64,000 nucleotides of DNA from Vibrio sp. 10N.261.45.E2 (GCF_002875705.1 NZ_MCZZ01000142.1:62001-126000); one strand, 5' to 3'; counted from the first letter of the stretch, positions 38,640 through 48,796 are shown. The notes: generated by a model from the letters alone, not told the origin. Program-made: numbers and translations.

Positions 38640-38852
38640 TTATAGAGCTACAACGTTTGCAGCTTGAAGACCTTTTTGGCCTTGCTCTACTTCGAAAGAC
38701 ACTTGTTGGCCTTCTTTAAGAGTCTTGAAACCTTCAGAAGCGATTGCACGGAAGTGTACGAATACGTCAGCGCCGCCGTTGTCTTGAGTTAGGAAACCGA
38801 AGCCTTTCTCTTCGTTAAACCATTTTACTACGCCGTTTACTTTGTTAGACAT
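38640..38852 (-). CDS. Cold-shock domain protein (CspA family)
   Basis: The 70-residue single CSD protein starts from the ATG at 38852 with AAGGGA upstream. RNP1 (KGFGFLTQ) and RNP2 (VFVHFRAI) are intact, giving an RNA chaperone. An upstream start at 38891 is in the untranslated leader. The roughly 310-base gap before psiE is A/T-rich and likely includes a long 5' leader, as for cspA-type genes whose mRNA structure responds to temperature. A CAGGCC/GGCCTG stem is visible near 39025-39055. Confidence 0.94.
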   Translation of the reverse strand: MSNKVNGVVKWFNEEKGFGFLTQDNGGADVFVHFRAIASEGFKTLKEGQQVSFEVEQGQKGLQAANVVAL

Positions 38853-39112
38853 GATGTGTCCCTTATATAAAAATAAAAAATTAATCGCCAAAAAGTGCGA
38901 TGCGCTGAAAGCTTGAATTATTTAATGTATCTATGAAGCTAAGGGAAACACTGAGAATAACAATGAAGCAATACTAAGGGTTTTACTTTACAACTGGATG
39001 TTTCATTTAATAACCCTGAAAACAGAGCCAGGCCATTCTTGGTGATCTGGGCCTGCTTGTAAAGCGTTATTTGGATAATTTGATGTTTTTTTGTTCAACT
39101 GGCTTAGATTAA

Positions 39113-39136
39113 AAGCCCAACGATATCGTTGGGCTT
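39113..39136. terminator. Terminator downstream of psiE
   Basis: AAGCCCAACGAT and ATCGTTGGGCTT form a perfect 12-bp palindrome, and TTAAT follows on the minus strand. It is placed 29 bases after the psiE stop. Confidence 0.75.
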
Positions 39137-39164
39137 CATTTATAAAACTTTAACCTTCAAAGTG

Positions 39165-39590
39165 TTACTCATCTGGCTGCTTGGTTCGAAGATCGACATA
39201 CGGCCAATAATGGTGCCCAACACGGATCAACAGTGTTGCAGCAGCTAAGATAAATGCCGCTAACGATAGCCAAACGATCAAAACCGCATCGAGCTCTTTC
39301 ATACCCAAAGTGATGTAACGAGCAATCGCCATCATCGCGATATAGATTGGGTATCGCACTGGGATCTTACCGTTCATCACAAACTGCTGAACCATGGCCA
39401 ACACTTCTAAGTAGATGAACATCAACAGGATATCGGTCAGTTGCACTCGGCGTTCAGCGAAGACATGCATGAACTCTTCGACCATCGCAAACAAGGTCGC
39501 GAGCGTGATCGCCACCAGCAATACCGCTTCCATAATGTGGAATACTTTTAAAAACGGCTTACTAAAAGATTTAGGTAAGTGAGAAGGCAT
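39165..39590 (-). CDS. psiE: Phosphate-starvation-inducible protein PsiE homolog
   Basis: This small integral membrane protein has 141 residues from the ATG at 39590 (GAAGAG five bases upstream); a GTG at 39596 is possible. Four hydrophobic segments (about 20-38, 55-75, 82-97, 108-125) and VQLTDILLMFIYLEVLAMVQQF identify the PsiE family. The function is not known biochemically. No clear Pho box was found upstream. Confidence 0.88.
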   Translation of the reverse strand: MPSHLPKSFSKPFLKVFHIMEAVLLVAITLATLFAMVEEFMHVFAERRVQLTDILLMFIYLEVLAMVQQFVMNGKIPVRYPIYIAMMAIARYITLGMKELDAVLIVWLSLAAFILAAATLLIRVGHHYWPYVDLRTKQPDE

Positions 39591-39781
39591 AGTCACTCTT
39601 CAAAAAATAATTAATCCAGTCTCTACAATAGCATGCATCAATATAAGTCGCGTACTCTCAAAGCATTAACGCCATCAATTGCATTCGCTCAGAGAAGCAA
39701 CAGATACAAAAATGGCCCCACATTCACTGCAGAGCCATCTATTTGTCTTTTACTTAGCGACTTCTTAGTAGCTAATGAGCC

Positions 39782-41152
39782 TTATAGCAGAATCAGATAA
39801 GTTAAGAACACCACACACAGTCCATAGATAAGCGGGTGTACTTCTTTGCGCTTACCTGCCACAACCATTGTGAATGCGTAGCTGATGAAGCCCATCGCCA
39901 TACCGTTCGCCGGAGAGAAGCTTAGCACTGTGAACATGATGGTAAAGAAGGCTGCAATGCGTGACTCTTTCTTCTCCCAGTTAATCTGACCCAGGCGACC
40001 TACCATGTAAATGCCTACTACTACCATCGCCGGTGCAACCATCGCAGCCGAGAAGATAGAGAAGATTGGGTATAGGAATAGCGAGATTAGGAACAGACCA
40101 GCCACCATGACTGCCGCTAAGCCCGTTTTCGCACCTTGAGAAGAAGCAATACCAGATTCAGAGAAAGCAGTGATCGATGTAGTACCAAGAATCGAACCAA
40201 TCACTGTACCACCCGCATCCGCCACTAGAGCTGACTTCGCGTTAGGCACCTTGCCATCTTTATCAATGATGCCCGCATCGCGACCTACACCAACAATCGT
40301 ACTTAAACCATCGAAGAAATCGACAATCAAAAAGATAAGCACGATGAACAATAGGTCGAACATTTTCTCAGGCGTGAAAGCAGAGAAATCAAAGATAGCG
40401 CCGAAGCTGCCTGCCATGCTCGGTGGCATCGCAACTAGCTGCTCTGGGATTGGCGCGTTTGATGTGCCCATGAATACGTCAGCAAGGATCGTCAACACGA
40501 TAGCCGAAACGAACGAGATGAACGTTGCTAGCTTGATGTCGCGAACCATACAACCTAATGCAATAAAGATGCTCACGTAAGCGATGATCACTTTTGGATC
40601 GGAAATGTCACCTAAGCCAACCAGTACAAATGGGTTAGAAACGATGATGCCAGCATTCTTAAGACCTAAGAAAGCGATGAACAACCCGAGAGATACGGTA
40701 ATCGCCAACTTCAAATCTTCAGGAATCGACTCAATCATCGATTTACGAATATTGGTTAGCGAGAACGCAAGATACAGGATACCTGACAAGAAGATGCCGA
40801 ATAGCGCTTCATTCCAAAGTACCGCGACTGAACCACTTAATAACAAGCCTTTGAAAAAGCCGTTCATGCTCATGCCCGGTGCAAGCATAACTGGGTAGTT
40901 GCCCCAAATGCCCATGATTAGGGTTGCAATAGCCGCAGACAGAGCCGTTGCAGTAAACACGGCACCTTTGTCCATGCCTGGAATATCACCCAAAATAGCT
41001 GGGTTAACCGCCAGAATGTAGCTCATTGCCAAGAAAGTAATGAAACCCGCGTACAGCTCAGTGCCAATCGTGGTTTTTCTTTCAGTGATTTTAAACATCG
41101 AATCAAGCGAGCCAGAGGTGTTCTGGGCTTTCAGGGTGGAATCGGTACTCAC
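39782..41152 (-). CDS. NCS2 family purine (hypoxanthine/guanine/adenine) permease, AzgA type
   Basis: This 456-residue proton symporter for purine bases has 12-14 hydrophobic segments. TELYAGFITFLAMSYILAVNPAIL and LAPGMSMNGFF (TM3 motif) are AzgA-like signatures. IVDFFDGLSTIVGVGRDAG and the later GTTSITAFSESGIASSQGAKTGL hold the substrate-site residues of the PbuG/AdeP/GhxP subgroup. The start is a GTG with AAAGG eight bases before it. A purine riboswitch aptamer in the leader with a guanine-type C supports guanine or hypoxanthine as the relevant ligand. Confidence 0.92.
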   Translation of the reverse strand: MSTDSTLKAQNTSGSLDSMFKITERKTTIGTELYAGFITFLAMSYILAVNPAILGDIPGMDKGAVFTATALSAAIATLIMGIWGNYPVMLAPGMSMNGFFKGLLLSGSVAVLWNEALFGIFLSGILYLAFSLTNIRKSMIESIPEDLKLAITVSLGLFIAFLGLKNAGIIVSNPFVLVGLGDISDPKVIIAYVSIFIALGCMVRDIKLATFISFVSAIVLTILADVFMGTSNAPIPEQLVAMPPSMAGSFGAIFDFSAFTPEKMFDLLFIVLIFLIVDFFDGLSTIVGVGRDAGIIDKDGKVPNAKSALVADAGGTVIGSILGTTSITAFSESGIASSQGAKTGLAAVMVAGLFLISLFLYPIFSIFSAAMVAPAMVVVGIYMVGRLGQINWEKKESRIAAFFTIMFTVLSFSPANGMAMGFISYAFTMVVAGKRKEVHPLIYGLCVVFLTYLILL

Positions 41153-41227
41153 AACAAAACCTTTGCAATAAATTAAGAATTTGGTGATTCAAATGCTGTG
41201 AGGATAGAGAGGTCTCTACACTAAAAA

Positions 41228-41290
41228 CTGTAGTCACCAAGGTAGGCTCGGTAGTAGAAACATCTAGTCCATATCACTAGATATATACAG
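41228..41290 (-). ncRNA. Purine riboswitch aptamer, guanine/hypoxanthine class
   Basis: On the minus strand P1 is CTGTA...TACAG. P2 is ATCTAGT/ACTAGAT closing the loop GATATGG, J2/3 is GTTTCTAC, P3 is ACCGA/TTGGT closing a loop with CC, and J3/1 is GACTA. These match the invariant nucleotides of the purine riboswitch, including the GG-CC loop-loop contacts. The C in GACTA (U in adenine sensors) predicts guanine or hypoxanthine. A downstream TGTAG can pair with the 3' P1 strand (CTACA), a possible switching partner. The regulated gene is the permease 76 bases on. Confidence 0.9.
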
Positions 41291-41309
41291 CATTTAATCG
41301 TTTGCGCGG

Positions 41310-41337
41310 ATTGTAAGGATTGAGATTAAAACTTCAA
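41310..41337 (-). promoter_or_regulatory. Sigma70-type promoter for the riboswitch-controlled permease
   Basis: On the minus strand TTGAAG (-35, 41332-41337) and TACAAT (-10, 41310-41315) are separated by 16 bases. The transcript would start near 41303, about 13 bases before the aptamer. The remaining part of the gap toward gmk (to 41611) shows no gene. Confidence 0.65.
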
Positions 41338-41611
41338 CAAATTTTGTCCAGATCACATAAAAAAGTGCAGCTGATGAGTTATTACATTTCTACAAAGATC
41401 CTTGAGAAGATCATTCGCTAATAAATAACGATCAAGCCAGTTGTTCTCAATCATCTAAATATGCTACTCTTCGCCTCCATTTTTCTGACCTAATTTTCAC
41501 CAGTTACCGCTTAATACGCGCAATCACCGGAACACAATTAGAGTCAGTGCTATCTTTTATAGTGTCGGTTTATCGCCTTCACTCAATCCAACCAACAGTG
41601 GAAATATACAG

Positions 41612-42235
41612 ATGGGCAAAGGTACTCTTTACATCGTATCTGCACCTAGTGGCGCAGGTAAGTCGAGCTTGATCTCAGCAATGCTAGAAACCAATCCAAC
41701 CTACGCAATGAAGGTATCTGTTTCACACACCACTCGCGGTATGCGCCCTGGTGAAGAAAATGGTGTTCACTACCACTTCGTAGAGAAGCATCACTTCGAA
41801 GATCTCATCAAGAAGAATGAATTCCTAGAGTACGCTGAAGTATTCGGCAACTACTACGGTACTTCACGCGTTTGGATTGAAGAAAACCTAGACCGCGGTA
41901 TCGATGTATTCCTCGATATTGACTGGCAAGGTGCTCGTCAGATCCGTGAACAGATGCCTCAAGCGAAGAGTGTATTCATTCTTCCACCATCAAATGGTGA
42001 GCTAGAGCGTCGTCTAAATGTTCGTGGTCAAGACAGCGACGAAGTTATTGCGAAACGCATGAGCGAAGCAAAGTCTGAAATTTCTCACTACAGTGAGTAC
42101 GACTATGTAATCGTGAATGATGACTTTGATGCAGCCCTAATGGACTTCAGAGCAATCATTCGTGCGGAGCGTTTGAAAGAAGATAAGCAAGCAGCTAAAT
42201 ACAGCGGCATGCTTACTGCTTTATTGGCGGAATAA
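41612..42235 (+). CDS. gmk: Guanylate kinase
   Basis: The enzyme phosphorylates GMP to GDP. The 207-residue protein has the P-loop [12 protein letters not shown] at about 9-20, [21 protein letters not shown] for GMP binding, and the [15 protein letters not shown] lid region. It is first in the gmk-rpoZ-spoT cluster conserved with E. coli. Confidence 0.97.
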   Translation: MGKGTLYIVSAPSGAGKSSLISAMLETNPTYAMKVSVSHTTRGMRPGEENGVHYHFVEKHHFEDLIKKNEFLEYAEVFGNYYGTSRVWIEENLDRGIDVFLDIDWQGARQIREQMPQAKSVFILPPSNGELERRLNVRGQDSDEVIAKRMSEAKSEISHYSEYDYVIVNDDFDAALMDFRAIIRAERLKEDKQAAKYSGMLTALLAE

Positions 42236-42255
42236 TCTAGATCCCCTAGATTTTC
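42234..42255 (+). terminator. Possible weak terminator after gmk
   Basis: AATCTAG and CTAGATT form a 7-bp stem around ATCCC, followed by TTTCC and overlapping the gmk stop codon. Partial termination before rpoZ is possible. Confidence 0.4.
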
Positions 42256-42354
42256 CATTGAGATAAGTATACGGTGATCTAGAAAGTCTCTAGTTAAACT
42301 TGTATACTTTCTCGTCATCAAAAATTTATTAGTTAATTACTATTTGGAGTCCTC

Positions 42355-42627
42355 ATGGCACGCGTAACTGTTCAAGACGCTGTTGAAAAAGTTGGCAACC
42401 GTTTCGACCTAGTTCTTATTGCGGCTCGCCGCGCACGTCAAATGCAAACTGGCGGTAAAGATTCACTAGTGCCTGAAGAAAACGATAAGCCAACGGTTAT
42501 CGCTCTTCGCGAAATCGAAGAAGGTCTTATCACTAAAGACGTACTAGATGCTCGTGAACGTCAAGAGCAACAAGAGCAAGAAGCGGCTGAACTTGCAGCA
42601 GTAAGCAGCATCGCTCACACTCGATAA
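42355..42627 (+). CDS. rpoZ: DNA-directed RNA polymerase omega subunit
   Basis: This 90-residue subunit assists beta' folding and contributes to the ppGpp site. It starts [29 protein letters not shown], the conserved omega core, and has a Glu/Gln-rich tail. It lies between gmk and spoT, so the polymerase subunit and the ppGpp enzyme share an operon. Confidence 0.97.
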   Translation: MARVTVQDAVEKVGNRFDLVLIAARRARQMQTGGKDSLVPEENDKPTVIALREIEEGLITKDVLDARERQEQQEQEAAELAAVSSIAHTR

Positions 42628-42666
42628 GAACGTCATTCGAACTAATTAACCTTCCGGGCCTTTAAT

Positions 42667-44793
42667 TTGTATCTATTCGATAGCCTCAAAGACGTTGCCC
42701 AAGAATACCTAACAGAGCCTCAAATTGAGGCTCTGCGTCAATCTTATGTGGTAGCGAGAGACGCCCATGAAGGGCAAACCCGCTCAAGCGGTGAACCATA
42801 CATTATCCACCCTGTAGCTGTTTCAAGAATCCTGGCAGAAATGCGTCTGGATATCGAAACCCTACAAGCTGCTCTACTTCATGATGTGATTGAAGACTGT
42901 GATGTCACTAAAGAAGATCTAGAGGAAAAATTTGGCAATACCGTTGCTGAATTGGTTGATGGTGTATCTAAGCTGGATAAGCTTAAATTTCGTGATCGCA
43001 AAGAAGCGCAAGCAGAGAACTTCCGTAAGATGGTTCTCGCCATGGTGCAAGACATCCGCGTTATCTTGATCAAATTAGCTGACCGAACTCACAACATGCG
43101 TACGCTTGGGGCGCTTCGTCCTGACAAAAAGCGTCGTATTGCTCGTGAAACCCTAGAGATCTATTCTCCACTAGCTCACCGTCTTGGTATTCATAACATC
43201 AAGACCGAACTAGAAGAGCTGGGCTTCGAAGCCCTCTACCCTAACCGTTATCGCGTACTAAAAAACGTAGTGAAAGCTGCGCGTGGTAACCGTAAGGAAA
43301 TGATCCAACGTATCCATAGCGAAATCGAAGGCCGCCTTGAAGAAGTCGGTTTGCCTGCTCGCGTACTTGGTCGTGAAAAGAACCTGTTCTCCATCTATAA
43401 CAAGATGAAAACTAAAGAACAGCGCTTCCACACCATCATGGACATCTACGCTTTCCGCGTGGTGGTTGATACACCAGATACTTGTTATCGCGTACTTGGT
43501 CAGGCTCACAGCCTGTACAAACCTCGCCCTGGCCGCATGAAAGATTACATTGCGGTACCAAAAGCCAACGGCTACCAATCTCTGCACACGTCAATGATCG
43601 GCCCTCATGGGGTGCCAGTTGAAGTTCAGATCCGTACTGAAGATATGGATCAAATGGCAGACAAAGGTGTCGCGGCGCACTGGTCTTATAAAGGCAATGG
43701 CTCACGCAGCAGTAATGGCACAACCGCACAGGTTAAAGCACAACGTTGGATGCAGAGCTTACTTGAACTGCAACAAAGCGCGGGTAACTCATTCGAATTC
43801 ATTGAAAACGTTAAATCTGATCTGTTCCCAGATGAGATCTTCGTGTTCACGCCGAAGGGTCGCATTGTCGAACTTCCTGCTGGCGCGACAGCGGTCGATT
43901 TTGCTTACGCGGTGCACACCGATGTCGGCAACATGTGTGTAGGTGCTCGTGTCGACATGAACCCTTACCCACTGAGTAAATCGCTGAAGAACGGTCAAAC
44001 TATTGAGATCATCAGTGCTCCGGGCGCACGTCCGAATGCAGCATGGCTCAACTACGTGGTGACATCACGTGCGCGTACTAAGATCCGTCAGGTTCTGAAA
44101 ACTATGCGTCGTGAAGAATCGATTACCCTTGGTCGTCGTCTACTGAACCACGCACTTGGCGAACACTCGATTGGTGATATCGGCCAAGAGAACGTTGAAC
44201 ATGTGTTATCTGACTTACGTCTCGACAACGTTGAAGACTTGCTAGCGTCAATTGGTCTTGGTGAGCTGATGAGTATCGTTATTGCTCGTCGACTGCTTGG
44301 TGATGCTGACGAACTGACAGAAGTAGAAAACAACAGCGACACGCCTAGGAAGAAGCTTCCGATCCGTGGTGCTGAAGGTCTACTACTGACATTCGCCAAC
44401 TGTTGTCACCCGATTCCAGATGATCACATCATTGCCCATGTATCTCCAGGTCGTGGTCTTGTGGTTCACCGTGAAACGTGTCCAAACGTTCGTGGTTACC
44501 AAAAAGAACCAGACAGATACATGGCGGTTGAATGGTCTGACGATTACGAGCAAGAGTTCACTGCTGAACTTCAGGTTGATCTGCAGAACCACCAAGGTGC
44601 ACTGGCTGAGTTAACTAACGTTATCTCGAAAACAGGCTCTAACATCCACGGTATTTCAACTGAAGAACGTGATGGACGCTTGTACACAGTGACAATCTTG
44701 CTGACCACCAAAGATCGTGTTCACCTTGCGAGCATTATGAAGAAGTTGCGTGTGATGCCACACGCGCTGAAAGTAAGACGTCGTAAGAACTGA
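42667..44793 (+). CDS. spoT: Bifunctional (p)ppGpp synthetase II / guanosine-3',5'-bis pyrophosphate 3'-pyrophosphohydrolase
   Basis: SpoT degrades, and weakly makes, (p)ppGpp. The 708-residue protein uses a TTG start, as in E. coli, giving MYLFDSLKDVAQEYL. The HD hydrolase domain (about 45-145) has HDVIEDCD and the DRTHNMRTL motif. The synthetase domain (about 200-320) has YAFRVVV and GYQSLHT. TGS (about 385-445) and a C-terminal ACT domain (about 635-705) follow. All key motifs are intact, including hydrolase residues missing in RelA. trmH, which follows spoT in E. coli, is not here; a repeat block separates spoT from recG. Confidence 0.97.
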   Translation: MYLFDSLKDVAQEYLTEPQIEALRQSYVVARDAHEGQTRSSGEPYIIHPVAVSRILAEMRLDIETLQAALLHDVIEDCDVTKEDLEEKFGNTVAELVDGVSKLDKLKFRDRKEAQAENFRKMVLAMVQDIRVILIKLADRTHNMRTLGALRPDKKRRIARETLEIYSPLAHRLGIHNIKTELEELGFEALYPNRYRVLKNVVKAARGNRKEMIQRIHSEIEGRLEEVGLPARVLGREKNLFSIYNKMKTKEQRFHTIMDIYAFRVVVDTPDTCYRVLGQAHSLYKPRPGRMKDYIAVPKANGYQSLHTSMIGPHGVPVEVQIRTEDMDQMADKGVAAHWSYKGNGSRSSNGTTAQVKAQRWMQSLLELQQSAGNSFEFIENVKSDLFPDEIFVFTPKGRIVELPAGATAVDFAYAVHTDVGNMCVGARVDMNPYPLSKSLKNGQTIEIISAPGARPNAAWLNYVVTSRARTKIRQVLKTMRREESITLGRRLLNHALGEHSIGDIGQENVEHVLSDLRLDNVEDLLASIGLGELMSIVIARRLLGDADELTEVENNSDTPRKKLPIRGAEGLLLTFANCCHPIPDDHIIAHVSPGRGLVVHRETCPNVRGYQKEPDRYMAVEWSDDYEQEFTAELQVDLQNHQGALAELTNVISKTGSNIHGISTEERDGRLYTVTILLTTKDRVHLASIMKKLRVMPHALKVRRRKN

Positions 44794-45150
44794 TCCAAGA
44801 GCAGATGAGGGATTCGAGATGGCGAGATACGAAGACCAAAAGACTTCGTGACTCACTATCTTGGCTCCACATCTGCTTTTAGTTTTTTCGAATCTCGATA
44901 AATAAAGCAGATGAGAGATACGAGTCTTGAGATGCGAAGAGCAAAAGCTTTTCACCACTCAACCTTTCGTATTTTGAGTCTGCTTTAATTTTATGTATTG
45001 CTTTAATCATTCCATATCCCATTCACTCACTCCCGATATCTGCTCTTAATCCCTTCGTATCCCGTTTACCCGCATCCCGTATCCGCCCTTGATCTCTTCG
45101 AATCTCGTTTACTCGCATCCCGTATCTGCTTCTAAGCTTTACCCTGTACA
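44794..45150. repeat. Dispersed-repeat block between spoT and recG
   Basis: Direct copies (AAGAGCAGATGAGGGATTCGAG and AAGCAGATGAGAGATACGAG, near 44800 and 44905) and several inverted copies are packed in about 350 bases. The inverted copies lie near 45035-45145 and end GTTTACTCGCATCCCGTATCTGCT. It is the same family as the blocks around envC. The opposing orientations could form long stems. No gene was found here, and the recG promoter probably lies after it. Confidence 0.75.
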
Positions 45151-45205
45151 AAAATCCAGTAAAATGCTTGAATAGATCATCTTTCTTACGTTTATGAGCC
45201 TTGTT

Positions 45206-47284
45206 ATGTCACAGCTTTTATCTGCTATCCCTCTCAACTCTTTATCTGGAGTCGGCGCAAAAGTCGCAGAGAAACTGGAAAAGGTTGGGCTTAACAATGT
45301 GCAAGACCTGCTGTTTCACCTGCCTTTGCGCTATGAAGATCGAACTCGCATCTACCCAATCGTAAAACTGCACGCGGGCTTATGGGCTGCAGTGCAAGGC
45401 AAGGTAATGCACGTCGATACCATTTTCGGTAAACGTAAGATGTTGGCGGTAAAGATAAGTGACGGTAACGGCACCATTACGCTACGCTTTTTCAACTTTA
45501 CCGCAGGCATGAAGAACAACTTTGCCGAAGGCAAACAAGTCCATGCCTACGGTGAAATCAAGCGCGGTAACATGGGGCTAGAGATTGTCCACCCCGACTA
45601 CAAATTCTTTGCACCAAGGCAGCAACCAGATGTTGAAGCTAACTTAACTCCAGTCTATCCAACCACCGAAGGGTTGAGACAAGTCACGCTGCGCAACCTG
45701 ACTGACCAAGCGTTAGAACTTATCGACAAAGCAGCCGTCAATGAGTTGCTACCATCTGGCCTATACGATCACCAAATCACCCTCGCACAAGCACTGCATA
45801 CCATTCATAGGCCACCTCCGGGCATCGACCTAGAGCTGTTTGATGAAGGTAAGCACCCTGCACAGCTGCGCCTGATTATGGAAGAGCTACTGGCTCAAAA
45901 CCTATCTATGTTGTCTGTTCGCAGTAAAGGCCAACAAGACAAGGCGATGCCATTTCCTCCAGTGAATACCCTGAAAGATAAACTACTGGCTCAGCTACCA
46001 TTCTCACCAACCAATGCTCAGGCGCGTGTAACCCAAGAGATCGAGGCTGACTTGGAAAAGCCGCACCCAATGATGCGTTTAGTTCAGGGCGATGTAGGCT
46101 CAGGTAAAACCTTGGTCGCAGCACTGGCAGCTGTTCGCGCACTAGAACATGGCCAACAAGTGGCACTGATGGCACCAACCGAACTATTAGCAGAGCAGCA
46201 CGCAATCAACTTTGCCAACTGGTTTGAAGCAATGGGCATTCAAGTGGGTTGGCTTGCAGGTAAACTCAAAGGCAAAACGCGCGAGACTGAGCTAGCGCGT
46301 ATTGCCAGCGGCGAAGCGCAAATGGTGGTCGGCACGCATGCTCTATTCCAAGAACACGTCGAGTTCAAAAACCTTGGCTTAGTAATCATTGATGAGCAAC
46401 ACCGATTTGGTGTCCACCAGCGATTAGAGCTGCGTGAGAAAGGCGCTAAGCAGGGCTACTACCCTCACCAATTAGTAATGACGGCAACGCCAATTCCAAG
46501 AACGCTAGCAATGACCGCCTATGCCGATCTCGAAACTTCGATTATTGATGAGTTGCCACCGGGTCGCGCACCGATTCAAACCGTGGCGATTCCAGATACC
46601 AAACGCGATGACATTGTCGAACGAGTGAAAAATGCGTGTCTCAATGAGGGCAAGCAAGCTTACTGGGTGTGTACGCTGATTGATGAGTCCGAAGTATTGG
46701 AAGCTCAAGCTGCGGCTGATACTGCGGAAGAGCTGCAACGCAAACTGCCCGACGTGAAAATTGGCCTCGTGCACGGCAGAATGAAACCTGCCGAGAAACA
46801 AGCGGTGATGCAGGAATTTAAGGAGAACAAACTACATCTGTTGGTCGCGACAACTGTGATTGAAGTGGGTGTGGATGTACCTAATTCGAGCTTAATGATC
46901 ATCGAAAACCCAGAGCGTCTTGGTCTAGCGCAACTGCACCAACTGAGAGGCCGTGTCGGCCGAGGTTCGGTCGCTAGTCATTGTGTATTGTTGTATCACT
47001 CACCGCTGTCTAAAACCGCTCAGAAACGCTTAGGTGTGCTACGCGAAAGTAATGATGGTTTTGTGATTGCTCAGCGAGATTTAGAAATTCGAGGACCCGG
47101 AGAACTGCTTGGCACTAAGCAGACGGGCTTAGCAGACTTTAAGATTGCTGACTTAGTGCGAGACCAACGTTTGATCCCTGAGGTGCAGCGTATCGCGCGT
47201 CATATTCACGATAGCTACCCAGACAACGCCAAGGCGATCATCAACCGCTGGTTGGGTGAACGCGATGTTTATTCCAAAGCTTAA
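45206..47284 (+). CDS. recG: ATP-dependent DNA helicase RecG
   Basis: This branch-migrating helicase remodels stalled forks and R-loops. The ATG at 45206 gives 692 residues aligning with the usual RecG start (MSQLLSAIPLNSLSGVG); an ATG at 45194 would add four. The wedge/OB domain spans about 55-155. Walker A is QGDVGSGKT, the DEAH-like box is IIDEQHRFG, and later motifs TATPIPRTLAMT, TTVIEVGVDVPN and QLRGRVGRG are present. It is followed by a strong terminator. Confidence 0.97.
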   Translation: MSQLLSAIPLNSLSGVGAKVAEKLEKVGLNNVQDLLFHLPLRYEDRTRIYPIVKLHAGLWAAVQGKVMHVDTIFGKRKMLAVKISDGNGTITLRFFNFTAGMKNNFAEGKQVHAYGEIKRGNMGLEIVHPDYKFFAPRQQPDVEANLTPVYPTTEGLRQVTLRNLTDQALELIDKAAVNELLPSGLYDHQITLAQALHTIHRPPPGIDLELFDEGKHPAQLRLIMEELLAQNLSMLSVRSKGQQDKAMPFPPVNTLKDKLLAQLPFSPTNAQARVTQEIEADLEKPHPMMRLVQGDVGSGKTLVAALAAVRALEHGQQVALMAPTELLAEQHAINFANWFEAMGIQVGWLAGKLKGKTRETELARIASGEAQMVVGTHALFQEHVEFKNLGLVIIDEQHRFGVHQRLELREKGAKQGYYPHQLVMTATPIPRTLAMTAYADLETSIIDELPPGRAPIQTVAIPDTKRDDIVERVKNACLNEGKQAYWVCTLIDESEVLEAQAAADTAEELQRKLPDVKIGLVHGRMKPAEKQAVMQEFKENKLHLLVATTVIEVGVDVPNSSLMIIENPERLGLAQLHQLRGRVGRGSVASHCVLLYHSPLSKTAQKRLGVLRESNDGFVIAQRDLEIRGPGELLGTKQTGLADFKIADLVRDQRLIPEVQRIARHIHDSYPDNAKAIINRWLGERDVYSKA

Positions 47285-47314
47285 TTAGACAAGATACCAT
47301 CGCCCAGAACGTAG

Positions 47315-47341
47315 AAAGGCTTCCCTCAAGGAAGCCTTTTT
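47315..47341 (+). terminator. Intrinsic terminator after recG
   Basis: AAAGGCTTCC and GGAAGCCTTT pair perfectly around CTCAA, with a T run. The next 150 bases to envZ hold a degenerate inverted segment (GCGAGATTCCC ... GGGGATCTC, about 47388-47453) that resembles a repeat but no gene. Confidence 0.9.
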
Positions 47342-47500
47342 GACATCAATGGTAGCTCAATACTCGAAGGTCTTTACCTATAAGCCAAGAGCGAGATTCC
47401 CTATTCGTTCGTTCCTCACTAGAGGGAAGAATGACCGAGTCGGGGATCTCTTAACAGCTCCCCGAACCGAACCTGTCGCCATAATACAGACCGATGATAA

Positions 47501-48796
47501 CTAGGGCTTAACGGGGAAACTGATCTGCGCTTTTAAGCCACCCTCACTGCGGTTATTCACCACTACTGCACCTTGGTGTTGGCTAACGATACGTTTCACA
47601 ATCGCTAATCCTAAGCCTGTTCCTTCACTGCCTCGAGCGGTATCGCCACGCGTGAAGGGTTCAAACAACTTACCAATCTGGTCTTGTGGAATACCAGGGC
47701 CATTGTCTTCTACTGTCACCCAAGCAAGCTTATTGTCTGCCGTCATGCCAGTTGATACTTTGACCCAACCATTGCCATAACGCAGCGCATTCACCACCAA
47801 GTTACTCACTGCGCGCTTCATCGCGATTGGGTTGCCCAACGCAGGTTTCATATTATCAGGAATATCCGTTTCAATCTGAACTTCATAGCCACCTTCCGAG
47901 CTCGACACTTCACGCGCAATATCATCAACGAACACCGCTTGGAACGAATTTCGGTCGACAGGCTTTAGGTAGTCCATAAACTGACTGATGATCTCATTAC
48001 ACTCTTCGGTATCACTGATGATCCCTTCCGCTAAATAGGCATCTTCTGGTGACATCATCTCCGTCGCTAAGCGAATACGAGTCAACGGGGTACGTAAATC
48101 ATGACTGATACCGGCCATCAATAGAGCGCGGTCTTCTTCTAACTCTTGAATGCCTTTCGACATCTGATTAAAGGCTCGAGTTACTGAGCGAATCTCTTGA
48201 GCACCTTGTACTGGCAGTGGCGGTGGAATATCACCTCGCCCAACCCCTTGCGCCGCTTTCTCAAGCGCAATGAGCGGGCGGTTTTGCAATCGAATGAACA
48301 GCCAACCACCAGCGACAATCAACATCGCCATGATCAAGCTATTGCGAAATAGCGGTGCAAAATCTTCTTCTTGTAGCTCAGATAGTGGAATACGAATCAA
48401 GGAGTTAGGCATCTGCGCGATGTCCATCCACAACACATAACTCTCTTTACCCAAAATGAGCCGCACTTTCGTTTCAGAACCCAGTTCTTTGGTCATCTCC
48501 TCGCTCATCAGGTCGATCTCTACCGCATGATAATACTCACCCGCAGCTTCGCTGTCCTTGGCGTGAACAGTTACCCCTAACTGCTCAAGTACACGCTGGC
48601 GCAGTGGTGCATCGATTTCGATATCACTGCCTTGGTCCAACACCAAGTTTAACTCATGTGCCAATATCTTATTAAACTGCTGCAAACTCGGCATCAAAGC
48701 GTAGTTAAACACGGCGTAGTAAGAAAAAATTTGGCTAGCAACCAAGAGCGTTAAGAAAAGCACTATCGACTGAGTAAAGGAGCTACGTATGCGCAT
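47501..48796 (-). CDS. envZ: Osmosensing histidine kinase EnvZ
   Basis: This inner membrane sensor kinase phosphorylates and dephosphorylates OmpR. The 431-residue protein has transmembrane segments at about 10-33 and 150-170, a HAMP domain (about 170-225), the H-box [19 protein letters not shown], and N ([10 protein letters not shown]), G1 (DNGPGIP) and G2 (GTGLGLAIV) boxes. In most relatives envZ directly follows ompR. Here 315 bases with a terminator and an inverted-repeat element intervene, so it may need its own promoter. Confidence 0.95.
   Translation of the reverse strand: MRIRSSFTQSIVLFLTLLVASQIFSYYAVFNYALMPSLQQFNKILAHELNLVLDQGSDIEIDAPLRQRVLEQLGVTVHAKDSEAAGEYYHAVEIDLMSEEMTKELGSETKVRLILGKESYVLWMDIAQMPNSLIRIPLSELQEEDFAPLFRNSLIMAMLIVAGGWLFIRLQNRPLIALEKAAQGVGRGDIPPPLPVQGAQEIRSVTRAFNQMSKGIQELEEDRALLMAGISHDLRTPLTRIRLATEMMSPEDAYLAEGIISDTEECNEIISQFMDYLKPVDRNSFQAVFVDDIAREVSSSEGGYEVQIETDIPDNMKPALGNPIAMKRAVSNLVVNALRYGNGWVKVSTGMTADNKLAWVTVEDNGPGIPQDQIGKLFEPFTRGDTARGSEGTGLGLAIVKRIVSQHQGAVVVNNRSEGGLKAQISFPVKP

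Noticed and set aside
40170..40898. Two plus-strand frames over 100 residues inside the purine permease
   Set aside because: They are antisense to conserved transmembrane motifs, with a composition (Pro, Ser, Thr, Met) typical of reverse-strand shadows.
43436..43942. Frames of about 100 residues on both strands inside spoT
   Set aside because: They are shadows of a highly conserved 708-residue gene.
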